A stretch of DNA of 64,000 nucleotides from NCBI RefSeq assembly GCF_028692895.1, contig NZ_JAQUWN010000014.1, positions 1 to 64,000 of the forward strand, read 5' to 3'. Below are positions 1-7,599 of the stretch, in pieces. A program made the position numbers and the translations under genes. Position 1 is the stretch's first letter. Each line of letters begins with the position of its first letter. Source of the DNA: Pseudodesulfovibrio sp. GTDB lineage: Bacteria > Desulfobacterota > Desulfovibrionia > Desulfovibrionales > Desulfovibrionaceae. Under the pieces are notes generated by a model, which saw only the letters and a program-made list of their open reading frames with translations, had not been told where the DNA came from and searched no databases.

Positions 1-1
1 C

Positions 2-1084
2 ATGCGTGCCGCTGTGGCGAGCAAGCTCGGCATGTCCGCCATTCCCGCCGCAACCGCCGTGAGCGGCCTTATTCCAGAGGATATGGCCCGTATGCTCGGG
101 AAGCAGGTCGTCCTGCAACGCGGACACTGGCAGGAAATGGGTATCGAAAAGGTGCTCACAGCCACCGGCGTAAAGCTGGTGCCGCCGCTTGAGATCGCCA
201 CGGAACAGAGGGGTGTGCCCATCAAGGCACATCTGGACTTCACCTTGATCTGGGGCGGACAGCGGCCCGCCGTGCGAATTCTGGAACTGAAGAGCAACGG
301 GCGTATCCCGGACTCGCTGTACTCCTCATACGAAGCACAACTCTACGGCCAGGTCGGGCTGCTCAAGTCGTGCTGGGACAAGTCATGCTTCACTGTTCCT
401 GAAGAGCACAACCCCACCGGCTTCGCTGGAGCGACATTCCCACAGGTCGCACAGTGGCTGTTCGGCGTAGCCCTCCCTGACACTCAGGATGCCGTGGACA
501 TCGAGGCTTGGGTGCTCTCCATTTCCATGGACCAAGTGAAACCGTTTGGCCCTTATCCTCCGGACGAAACCATGCTTGAGGCTTGCATACAGACAGCTGT
601 TGGCATCTGGCGAACAGTGGAAGACGTGCGATCTGGCAACCTGGAGTTGAACGACCTCGACTACTGCCGGGGGTTCCACCCTCTGTGCGACTGGTGCGAG
701 GTCAATTCAGACTGCCCTAAGTTTCAGGCCGTGAGCATCCCCTCGGATTCCGCCTGCGGTCTGGAACTGGAAGAACTTGCCATGCTCAAGGAGCGAAAGA
801 CCGTCTTGGAAGAACGCATCGCAGATGCTGAAGAACGTATCCGGCAGACATACAGTTTGATCGGAACACAGGACTGGATCTCAACCGGAGACCACCGTTT
901 CCGGGTCGCAACTGTAGCAGGCCGAAGGACGCTCGACCGCTCCTTGTTGGTGGACAAGTTGACCTCATTAACCGGCGATGAACTCAAGGCTCAAGCCGCT
1001 TTAGAGCAGTGCGAGAAGACTGGCAAACCACACGACCGGCTGTATGTCGGTAAAATCAACAAAGCGCTGAAGGCAGCGGCCTGA
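2..1084 (+). CDS. PD-(D/E)XK nuclease with Cas4/RecB-like Fe-S cysteine cluster, possibly 5'-partial
   Basis: Predicted DNA exonuclease of the RecB/Cas4-like superfamily. The nuclease core is visible as His42, Asp79 (in AHLDF) and Glu95-x-Lys97 (in ILELKSNG), followed by a QxxxY-like motif near residue 113. Four cysteines at about 222, 229, 232 and 238 (CDWC...C) resemble the 4Fe-4S cluster of Cas4/AddB proteins. Residues 255-290 look like a coiled coil. The first ATG is at the window edge, so the true start may lie outside. It precedes a toxin-antitoxin pair and an AAA/DUF3150/VWA module, which suggests recombination or replication functions of a mobile element. The family call rests on motifs; the substrate is unknown. 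Confidence 0.72.
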   Translation: MRAAVASKLGMSAIPAATAVSGLIPEDMARMLGKQVVLQRGHWQEMGIEKVLTATGVKLVPPLEIATEQRGVPIKAHLDFTLIWGGQRPAVRILELKSNGRIPDSLYSSYEAQLYGQVGLLKSCWDKSCFTVPEEHNPTGFAGATFPQVAQWLFGVALPDTQDAVDIEAWVLSISMDQVKPFGPYPPDETMLEACIQTAVGIWRTVEDVRSGNLELNDLDYCRGFHPLCDWCEVNSDCPKFQAVSIPSDSACGLELEELAMLKERKTVLEERIADAEERIRQTYSLIGTQDWISTGDHRFRVATVAGRRTLDRSLLVDKLTSLTGDELKAQAALEQCEKTGKPHDRLYVGKINKALKAAA

Positions 1085-1095
1085 CCGGGAGAGCA

Positions 1096-1124
1096 TTGAC
1101 GAAAGTATGAATAAATCCTACTTT
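1096..1124 (+). promoter_or_regulatory. Sigma-70-type promoter of the parDE-like operon
   Basis: TTGACG, a 17-bp spacer, and TACTTT lie between the nuclease stop and the antitoxin start. A GGAGG ribosome binding site follows at 1131-1135. ParD-type antitoxins normally repress their own promoter, but no clear palindrome is seen here. Confidence 0.55.
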
Positions 1125-1140
1125 TGCGCTGGAGGCCATC

Positions 1141-1368
1141 ATGGAAAAAATCAGCATATCCCTGACGAGCGATCAAGCCCGTCTGATTGAACAGGCCGTC
1201 GGCAGTGGCGACTACGCCTCTTCCAGTGAAGTTGTGCGCGAAGCGTTGCGCGAATGGAAAGCCAAGCGACTGCTTGGCCGGTTTTGGGACGAGGGTGTTA
1301 TGAGCGGTGACGCTTCTCCGGAGTCCATCGAAGACATCAAGGCCGAAGCGCGTAAGGGTGTCTTGTAG
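1141..1368 (+). CDS. ParD-family antitoxin (ribbon-helix-helix)
   Basis: A 75-residue protein with the N-terminal strand ISISLTSDQARLIEQAV and the SSEVVREALREW helix typical of ribbon-helix-helix ParD/CopG antitoxins. The C-terminal 30 residues are acidic and charged, as expected for the disordered toxin-neutralising tail. A GGAGG site 5 bases upstream supports the start. It is followed after three bases by a ParE-like toxin, so the two should be co-translated. It should bind the toxin and its own promoter as a dimer. Type II toxin-antitoxin pairs commonly stabilise mobile DNA, which fits the accessory surroundings. Confidence 0.88.
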   Translation: MEKISISLTSDQARLIEQAVGSGDYASSSEVVREALREWKAKRLLGRFWDEGVMSGDASPESIEDIKAEARKGVL

Positions 1369-1371
1369 CCG

Positions 1372-1665
1372 ATGCTGCCCGTCATACGCCTTGAAAAGGC
1401 GCGACAAGATTTGATCAACATTTGGCGTCATATTGCCTTGGACGATCCGCAGTCGGCGGACGATGTCCTCGATGCCATTGACGCCAAGTGCCAACAGCTG
1501 TCTCGCCATCCTCAACTCGGCCCGGCGCGTGAAGATATTCGTCCCGGCTTGCGGTACCTCGTCATCGGTTCCTACCTGGCATTGTATAAAGTCGATGAGG
1601 ACGCGGTTCGCATTGTGCGCGTCCTGCATGGTCATCGCGACCTGGGCGGGCTGTTTGTTGAATAA
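1372..1665 (+). CDS. ParE/RelE-family toxin
   Basis: A 97-residue protein with the ParE fold signature: DLINIWRHIA in the first helix, then a strand pattern ending in LRYLVIGSYLALYKVDEDAVRIVRVLHGHRD. The length is normal and no lesion is seen. It lies 3 bp after the antitoxin in the same operon. ParE relatives poison DNA gyrase, while RelE relatives cut ribosome-bound mRNA. The C-terminal IVRVLHGHRDL fits ParE better, but the target is not shown by sequence. A rho-independent terminator follows. Confidence 0.87.
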   Translation: MLPVIRLEKARQDLINIWRHIALDDPQSADDVLDAIDAKCQQLSRHPQLGPAREDIRPGLRYLVIGSYLALYKVDEDAVRIVRVLHGHRDLGGLFVE

Positions 1666-1698
1666 AATTAGCATGTAAAAAATAATCAGAGACTGCTG

Positions 1699-1740
1699 AA
1701 AGGCCCTGTCCCGTATTCGGGATGGGGCCTTTTCTGTTTT
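1699..1740 (+). terminator. Rho-independent terminator after the toxin gene
   Basis: Stem AAAGGCCC-TG-TCCCG, loop TATT, CGGGA-TG-GGGCCTTT, followed by the T-rich TTTTCTGTTTT. It separates the toxin-antitoxin operon from the AAA ATPase gene, or attenuates read-through into it. Confidence 0.85.
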
Positions 1741-1755
1741 CCAAAGGAGAAGAGT

Positions 1756-2745
1756 ATGAGTGAAATTCTGAAAGAATTACAAGCCATCCAGCCCGTCGAG
1801 CATGACGCTGGAGAGATTTTCAGCGGCAAAAAGTCCAAGCGAAAAGTGCGCGGATTTGCGGCCCCGTGCTCGTTTACCCCAGAACTCAACTCGGAATACC
1901 TGTTCCACGACTCCAGCCGCGATGCGGTCGTGTGGTTCATGGGCTCGTCCGATCCTCTGTACGTCTTTGGCCCCGCAGGAAGTGGAAAGACCAGCCTCAT
2001 CAAGCAGCTTGCGGCCAAGCTGAACTACCCGGTGTTCGACATCACCGGGCACGGGCGTTTGGAGTTCCCGGATATGGTCGGTCACTTGACCGTGGAGGAC
2101 TCGAATATGAGCTTCCAGTACGGACCGCTTGCGCTCGCCATGAAGTTCGGTGGCCTTTTCCTGCTCAACGAAATCGACCTGCTAGACCCGGCGACCGCTG
2201 CTGGTCTGAACGGCATCCTGGATGGCGATCCGCTGTGTATCCCTGAAAACGGAGGGGAGGTCATCAAGCCGCATCCGCTATTCCGGTTTGCGGCCACTGC
2301 CAACACCAACGGCGGGACCGATGAGACCGGGCTCTACCAGGGGACTCTCCGGCAAAACCTCGCCTTTATGGATAGATTCTGGCTTTGCGTAATCGGCTAT
2401 CCGAGCCCCAAGGCAGAGCGGGAATTGCTGCATCGCAAAGCTCCGGGACTTCCCTCAGACGTGCGCAGCAAAATGGTCGAATTCGCCAACGAGGTGCGCA
2501 AGCTCTTTATGGGCGAGGCCGATGGCAATTTCCGTGACACCATCGAAGTGACCTTCTCGACTCGGACCTTAATCCGTTGGGCGGATTTGACCGTCCGATT
2601 CCAGCCGCTTGCCCGGCAGGGCATCCAACCCATCACTTACGCACTTGACCGCGCTCTGGGCTATCGCGCCACCCCGGAAACCAGGGCCGTGCTGCATGAG
2701 CTGGCCCAACGCATCTTCCCGCAACAAGAGGAGAATGAAAAATGA
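1756..2745 (+). CDS. CobS/MoxR-like AAA+ ATPase
   Basis: A 329-residue AAA+ ATPase. Walker A is GPAGSGKTS at residues 72-80, Walker B LLNEID at about 136-141, and sensor 1 lies in FRFAATANT. A C-terminal helical lid contains the arginine-rich STRTLIRWAD. It resembles the CobS family, whose members in element-encoded modules sit beside a DUF3150 gene and a CobT-like VWA gene, exactly as here, and it is not expected to act in cobalt chelation. A good ribosome site (AAAGGAGA) precedes the ATG. The stop overlaps the next start by 4 bp (ATGA), so translation is coupled. The VWA partner downstream is broken, so the complex may be non-functional. Confidence 0.82.
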   Translation: MSEILKELQAIQPVEHDAGEIFSGKKSKRKVRGFAAPCSFTPELNSEYLFHDSSRDAVVWFMGSSDPLYVFGPAGSGKTSLIKQLAAKLNYPVFDITGHGRLEFPDMVGHLTVEDSNMSFQYGPLALAMKFGGLFLLNEIDLLDPATAAGLNGILDGDPLCIPENGGEVIKPHPLFRFAATANTNGGTDETGLYQGTLRQNLAFMDRFWLCVIGYPSPKAERELLHRKAPGLPSDVRSKMVEFANEVRKLFMGEADGNFRDTIEVTFSTRTLIRWADLTVRFQPLARQGIQPITYALDRALGYRATPETRAVLHELAQRIFPQQEENEK

Positions 2746-3713
2746 TGAATACCGACATCACCGTGCTCGACCATCTGATGGCCCTGAACCTGGACGTGAG
2801 CATCTGGACCGCCCGCAAGAAGCTGACGCCTGCCGACTTCGGCGGTGCGCAACTGCCGCCGGAAGACTTGGCTTCGCTGGGCAGCAAAAAGGCCTGCAAT
2901 CCGCAGGAGCTGCGCATCTTCGCCACCCTCAAGGCCCGCGCCGTGAACCTTCTGGATAGGACTGGCGTTCGCTTCCTTGGCGGCTGGGCCATTCCTGAGG
3001 ACAGGGCCGACGACATCGTGGCCGAACTGAGCGTTATTCGAGACGATTTCCTTGCCGCCAAGGATCAGTTTCTCAATCGCTACGACGAAGCGGTCCGCGA
3101 CTGGATATCTCTGCATCCGGGCTGGGAACGGCTTATCAGTGCCTCGACGGTCAGTGCGGATTATGTCCGCAGTCACATCGGGTTCAAGTGGCAGATGTTC
3201 AAGCTGCTGCCCCCGGCAGGTGACGCCGTTCATCAGGGACTGCATGAGGAGGTCCAGGACCTCGGCGGCACGCTTTTCGGCGAGGTCGCCAAGGCAGCCA
3301 CAGACACCTGGCATCGTTGCTTCGAGGGCAAGGACAAGGTGACTCATAAGGCTCTTTCGCCCCTGCGTTCCATCCATGCCAAACTAGCTGGTTTGAGCTT
3401 TGTCGAGCCCCGCGTCATGCCCGTGGTGGATCTTCTGGAAACGGCCTTCAATCGTATGCCCCGACGTGGCCACATTGAGGGGAGTGCGCTGCTCCTGCTC
3501 CAGGGGGTGGTCTCACTCCTTCGCGATCCCGCAACGCTCGTGGCGCACGGGCAGAAGATTCTCGAAGGTCAGGACGCCTCCGATATCCTCATTGGGTTGC
3601 TTGAACAGACCGTCCCGCCGATTCCCGAGGAAAAGGCGGTTAAAGTGCCCCAAACCGTCATGGTGGGCGAGGCAGCACATGGGCATCGTATCGACAGCCA
3701 TGGGTTGTGGTGA
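2742..3713 (+). CDS. DUF3150 family protein
   Basis: A 323-residue protein that starts inside the stop of the ATPase gene (ATGA overlap) behind GAGGAG. The N-terminal block LDHLMALNLDVSIWTARKKL and the central FLAAKDQFLNRYDEAV region match the DUF3150 family as I know it. That family has unknown biochemistry and is found between CobS-like ATPases and CobT-like VWA proteins on plasmids and integrated elements. The protein is mostly helical, soluble and lacks cysteine motifs. No lesion is visible. It probably works with the ATPase as a remodelling complex; that is inference from gene order. Confidence 0.75.
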   Translation: MMNTDITVLDHLMALNLDVSIWTARKKLTPADFGGAQLPPEDLASLGSKKACNPQELRIFATLKARAVNLLDRTGVRFLGGWAIPEDRADDIVAELSVIRDDFLAAKDQFLNRYDEAVRDWISLHPGWERLISASTVSADYVRSHIGFKWQMFKLLPPAGDAVHQGLHEEVQDLGGTLFGEVAKAATDTWHRCFEGKDKVTHKALSPLRSIHAKLAGLSFVEPRVMPVVDLLETAFNRMPRRGHIEGSALLLLQGVVSLLRDPATLVAHGQKILEGQDASDILIGLLEQTVPPIPEEKAVKVPQTVMVGEAAHGHRIDSHGLW

Positions 3714-3718
3714 TTGCC

Positions 3719-4273
3719 ATGACCAACAACCTCATCATGAGATCGCTACCCATGGTGGCGAGCGTGCTCGGGCTCCATGCGGCGGCGCATCGTGTTGACA
3801 ACACAAGTCTGCCATGCCGTGGCAACGGCCTTGGATTCCATTGACGGCATCAACGTGGCCGTCACAGCCTTCCCGGCGGGTACACCAACTGACAGGGGCA
3901 ATGGGAACGATCAAGGTCCCACGGTCTGCCCGGTCCTGAGGCACGGCGAAAGGTTGCATAAAAACTTCGGCCTGAGCGCAGCGGGTTGCACCCCCCCCTG
4001 GGCGAAGCGCTCTGGTGGGTCCTGCAGCAGGTTTACCCGCTCCCAGAAAGCCGAAAAATCATCCTCATCCTGACGGATGGCGATCCCGATTCATTCAACG
4101 TCGCCTTCAATGCCATTGAAGAAGGCAGACGGTTCGGCATCGAGATATACGGCCTGGGCATCATGTCTGAGGCCATCTCTAAACTGCTTCCGGATCACAG
4201 TCGTACCATCAGCGACCTATCCGAACTGGCTCCGGCAATGTTCGCGATGCTTCGTGGTGCGCTAGTCGAATAA
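3719..4273 (+). pseudogene. Remnant of CobT-like VWA-domain gene: internal deletion plus frameshift
   Basis: An ATG at 3719 opens a frame reading MTNNLIMRSLPMVASVLG, which looks like the N-terminus of the VWA partner of AAA/DUF3150 modules. At about 3768 the sequence jumps directly into another frame with SGSMRRRIVL, the second half of a VWA metal-site motif. The middle of the gene is missing and so is the first MIDAS Asp. A second shift at an eight-C run (3991-3998) moves the tail into the starting frame, where LGEALWWVL and IILILTDGDPDSF complete the VWA domain to a stop at 4273. A full CobT-like protein is several hundred residues longer. No product can be made as a single chain. Confidence 0.8.
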
Positions 4274-4281
4274 TCACAAAC

Positions 4282-4635
4282 ATGAACGAGGAAAATATGG
4301 AAAACGAGATACCCAAATGCCCGAACTGCAATTGTGATACGCACGTCGTTCTGGTCAACAAAACTCAGAAGCTGGGGACAGCTGTCGGCGGAGTCGCCGG
4401 AGGCGCGGCAGGATACGCCAGTGCCTCAAGTGGGGCCATGTACGGAGCCATTGTCGGTTCGTATTTTACACCTGTCATCGGCACAGGAATGGGAGCCATT
4501 ACCGGAGCCCTCGCCGGAGCCTTTGCGGGATTCTTCGCCGGAGCTACGGTCGGCAATCAAGTCGGTGAACACATTGACCGACACGTAATAGGGCTCTGGC
4601 ATTGCAACCAGTGCGGGGTTGAGTTTGAGAGATAA
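4282..4635 (+). CDS. Glycine-zipper protein framed by zinc-ribbon halves
   Basis: A 117-residue protein of unknown function. CPNCNC at residues 13-18 and CNQC near the C-terminus form two zinc-ribbon knuckles. Between them lies a long Gly/Ala-rich stretch with repeated GxxxG spacing (AVGGVAGGAAG, AITGALAGAFAGFFAG), typical of membrane-inserted glycine zippers. The second Met (4297) is an alternative start. It lies 8 bp after the broken VWA gene. A split zinc ribbon closing over a membrane hairpin is a plausible topology, but this is inference. Confidence 0.7.
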   Translation: MNEENMENEIPKCPNCNCDTHVVLVNKTQKLGTAVGGVAGGAAGYASASSGAMYGAIVGSYFTPVIGTGMGAITGALAGAFAGFFAGATVGNQVGEHIDRHVIGLWHCNQCGVEFER

Positions 4636-4671
4636 GAAAAGAGCCGCTGGCGGAATGCTGGCGGCTCTCTT
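4635..4671 (-). terminator. Terminator for the LprI-like gene (minus strand)
   Basis: Inverted arms GAGCCGC (4641-4647) and GCGGCTC (4661-4667). On the minus strand the stem is followed by TTTTCTT, so it best serves the gene ending at 4712. Confidence 0.65.
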
Positions 4672-4711
4672 AAAGGATTGTAAGAAACACAGTTTTGTCT
4701 TTGAAGTATGT

Positions 4712-5158
4712 TTAGTTAAATCGGACACTGCCAGAACAAACGTCACCTTCTTCAACCTTGTCCAACCACATTTGAAGCTCTTTAATTCGTTCTTTTGTTT
4801 TTGCGGTGTATTGAAAACACCAACAGGCGTCAAAGTCGCTGCCATACATAGCACGAGCGTCATCCTCAGGATAAATCGATAAAAGAAAGGCTTCCCTGTA
4901 TGCCTCCCATGCAGATTGTGCCTCATCCAATTTTTTTAAAAAAAGCTTATCATCTGCATATTCAGATTTGATCTTATCGATTATTGCGTCCATTTGTCGG
5001 TCTATCTCAGCCATACTGCAATCAGATAACGGATCTCGTACTGAATGGGATGATGAAGCATTATCTGCCTGCTGTTGTGCAAAGGCGAAAGGACAGATCG
5101 CGAGACACAGTAACCAACCTAACCAAAATCTATTTCTTATTATAAATTTCAACCTCAT
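4712..5158 (-). CDS. LprI/DUF1311-like secreted protein
   Basis: A small exported protein of about 148 residues. The N-terminus (basic RLKFIIRNRFW, then a hydrophobic core ending PFAFA before QQQ) is a signal peptide. The body has LDEAQSAWEAYREAF and two or three cysteines, the pattern of the LprI N-terminal (DUF1311) family, some members of which inhibit lysozyme. The start is uncertain: ATG at 5158 sits directly against GAGAGG, and TTG at 5152 has better spacing. It overlaps the 3' end of the lysozyme-like gene by about 29 bp, so the two are coupled. A lysozyme inhibitor beside a lysozyme would make sense, but that is inference. Confidence 0.68.
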   Translation of the reverse strand: MRLKFIIRNRFWLGWLLCLAICPFAFAQQQADNASSSHSVRDPLSDCSMAEIDRQMDAIIDKIKSEYADDKLFLKKLDEAQSAWEAYREAFLLSIYPEDDARAMYGSDFDACWCFQYTAKTKERIKELQMWLDKVEEGDVCSGSVRFN

Positions 5159-6328
5159 CCTCTCTTCGATTTTTAAGTCCATCAATTACGACCTTTTCAC
5201 CGTCCACGGTGCCTTTATTCCACCGCCTCATTTCATCGGGGACCCCATCATAGTTGCCTGAGTTGAGTTTCTTTAGCAAAGTTGATGTCTTAAATCCAGA
5301 TTCCCCCTACGTTAAAAACGAAATGTGTCAAGGCATCATACTCTCCTTGCGACAAATCCACTTTTACATATTTTTTGACGATCTCCTCGTGTGTTTTCAC
5401 ATCATTTTCAAACATTTCTTGAGCCTTCTCTTTAGACCAGCCATCCTTGTACTTGTCATAGTCTTCTTGTGTGCAGGCTCCCCCGATGCAATAAATGTCC
5501 ATATCCAATGGTACAATTCTTCGCACCATCATTGTCGTAAGGCTTTTCGCGATAAACCTCGCGTTTTTTGAGGCGTTCTTTCACCTCTTTACTTGAAGCC
5601 ATTTCAACAGGTTTTAACCGATTAAATTTCTTAACTTTTCCTTTTTCGCTTTTCGACTTGGCATCCTTATCCGGCACGGACTTATTATGGTCCTCCACCT
5701 TTTTCACACCCTCATCTGGTTTTAGGTTTGGTTCTTTTGGGGATTCTACCTTTTGCTCACCAACTGCATCACTTGCAGTGCCGGTGTCATTCTCCGCCAG
5801 CATGATGGCATCTTCCATCTTGAATCCAGGCTTGGCTCCCGGAATATCAACATCTTCCTTAGTTCGCGCCTTCTCCAAATCGACGCCCGCATACCCCAAG
5901 TACCTGCCGTACATATCGTCGGCATCCTTCTCGTCAAATTTGGCCTCGGACAGCACGTACTTGTTGATGAGGTCGAAGGCCGCGCCGTCGTGGGCCTGGA
6001 CGTCCCTTTCATCCTTGGCCCCGAGCGCGCCCTTGGCAATCCGCTGCAAGCCCTTGTCGAGCACGGTGCGGGACCGCTCGTTGAGCTTGTCCACGGCGAA
6101 CTGGTGGCCCTGCTTGAGGAAGGCGTCCTTGATCTTCGGGAGCGACTCGGACAGCGCGGTGTGCCGCCTGCCGCCCGTGGGCAACGTGGCGAGCATGGAC
6201 CGCTCGTAGTCGTCGAATTGCTTCTTGAGATTGGTGGCGTCCCCGGACGGGTCTTTGCCGGTCACGCCCTTTCGCCAGTCGTCCAACCCCTTGGTGAAGA
6301 AATCGTGTGCGTCGTTTTCCGCCTCCAC
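5130..6328 (-). pseudogene. GH24 phage-type lysozyme fusion with two frameshifts and no clear start
   Basis: Reading the minus strand from about 6328, a roughly 240-residue charged, helical region with a Lys/Ser-rich linker leads into a GH24 lysozyme core. The catalytic Glu (KREVY), Asp (PYDND) and Thr (CTIGYGH) are all visible. The frame breaks at a five-G run (plus-strand C5 at 5480-5484), continues as CTQEDYDKYKDGW to FVFNVG, and breaks again at a second five-G run (5303-5307). It then finishes STLLKKLNSGNYDGVPDEM...EIYNKK with a stop at 5130. Four Gs at each run would restore one frame. Upstream of 6328 the frame stays open without a start, so the 5' end also looks truncated. Confidence 0.78.
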
Positions 6329-6546
6329 GACGTGGTTGAGCCGGTCCAGGTTCTGGTAGGCGTCGCGTTTTCGCTGCCGGTTCGGTTGGCGGCCGTCGCG
6401 GCCGTCCCGGCTGTTGAAACCGACCCCCTTTTCCAGTGCGGTCCTTCCTCCCCGCCTCGGGAAGCGTTGAGAAAACCGGCGCTCTCGGGTATGTGAACCA
6501 AGGGCGGACGGCCGGAGGGGCCGCCCGGAAGCGCTTTGGAGACGGG

Positions 6547-7539
6547 ATGACCGGCAGAAAGGTTTTCTACCACACCAGCCACTACATCAGCCATCGCACC
6601 GCGGGGGAGGCGAACATCGCGGCCATGCGCGACGCCGGGGTGGCCTTCGTTTCCACCCCGGAGGCGGCCGACGTCATCGTCGTCCACGACGACCCGTTCT
6701 TCTACCCCGAGTGGGTCCGGGCCCATGCGGGCAAGCGGTTGATCGCCTACTGCGTCTGGGAGACCGAGACCCTCCCGGCCTCCTACGCCGAGCAGCTCTC
6801 CGGCTTCGACCGGGTCTGGACCTGCTCCCCCTTCTCGCGCAACGCCCTGGCCGACGCCGGGTTCGCCAACGTGGACGTCGTGCCCCACATCGTGCGCGTC
6901 CCGGAGCCGTCCGAGGCCGACCGGGAACGCATCCGGACCCTGCTCGGCCCGGACCGCGCCTTCCGCTTCTACACCGTCTGCGACAGCGTGAACCCGCGCA
7001 AGGACCTGAAAGGGCTGCTGGAAATCTTCCTCGCGACCTTCCGGGGCAGGACCGACGTCCGGCTGGTGGTGAAGCAGTACCGGAGCTTCTGGGACATCGA
7101 ATCCCTGCCCGGCGTGGTCGGCATCCGCGACGACCTCTCGGCGGGCGAGATGGCCGCCCTGCACGGGGCCTGCGACGCCTACGTCAGCACGCACCACGCC
7201 GAGGCCTGGGGGCTCTCCCTGTCCGACGCCATGAGCCTGGGCAAGCCGGTCATCGCCACGGGCTATTCCGGCAACATGTTCTTCATGAACGAGGCGAACA
7301 GCTTCCCGGCGGCCTTCACGCTCGTCCCGGTCTCCGAGGAGATGTGCGACCGCCTGCCCCTGTTCACCCGGTCCATGCGCTGGGCCGACGTCGACCGGGC
7401 CCACTTCGCCTACCTGATGACCAAGGTCGCCCGCCGGGCCTACCCGGCCTCGGTCACGGAAAACGCCGTCCGCGACATGCGCCGCTTCTCGCCCGAATCC
7501 GTGGGCCGGAAGATGGCGGCGCTCATCGAATCGCTCTAG
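6547..7539 (+). CDS. GT4-like glycosyltransferase
   Basis: A 330-residue GT-B glycosyltransferase. The start at 6547 is chosen because GGAG lies 5-8 bases upstream and the fold begins at once (RKVFYHTSHYI). The C-terminal donor domain shows FYTVCDSVNPRKDLKGLLE and then THHAEAWGLSLSDAMSLGKP, the GT4 EX7E region; the second Glu is replaced by Asp. No membrane segment or signal is present, so it acts in the cytoplasm, probably on a cell-surface glycan. It stands alone, divergent from the lysozyme remnant and convergent with a chemoreceptor gene. The sugar donor and acceptor cannot be told. Confidence 0.8.
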   Translation: MTGRKVFYHTSHYISHRTAGEANIAAMRDAGVAFVSTPEAADVIVVHDDPFFYPEWVRAHAGKRLIAYCVWETETLPASYAEQLSGFDRVWTCSPFSRNALADAGFANVDVVPHIVRVPEPSEADRERIRTLLGPDRAFRFYTVCDSVNPRKDLKGLLEIFLATFRGRTDVRLVVKQYRSFWDIESLPGVVGIRDDLSAGEMAALHGACDAYVSTHHAEAWGLSLSDAMSLGKPVIATGYSGNMFFMNEANSFPAAFTLVPVSEEMCDRLPLFTRSMRWADVDRAHFAYLMTKVARRAYPASVTENAVRDMRRFSPESVGRKMAALIESL

Positions 7540-7547
7540 CCCGGACG

Positions 7548-7573
7548 AAAAGAGGCGGCCTCGCGGCCGCCCC
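7548..7573 (-). terminator. Terminator of the chemoreceptor gene (minus strand)
   Basis: Perfect stem GGCGGCC (7554-7560), loop TCGC, GGCCGCC (7565-7571). On the minus strand it is followed by TCTTTT. Confidence 0.75.
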
Positions 7574-7599
7574 TGTTGTCGTCGTTCACGCCGAGCGGG

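Noticed and set aside
5303..5484. Programmed ribosomal frameshifting in the lysozyme gene
   Set aside because: Two shifts at plain G5 runs without a slippery heptamer or clear stimulatory structure; indel or sequencing error is simpler.
5290..5532. Separate small gene on the minus strand
   Set aside because: It is the middle segment of the GH24 lysozyme; one-base corrections at two G runs join it to both neighbours.
6262..7404. 380-codon minus-strand frame opposite the glycosyltransferase
   Set aside because: The plus-strand GT4 fold and ribosome site are convincing; the reverse frame is His/Gly/Val-rich shadow.
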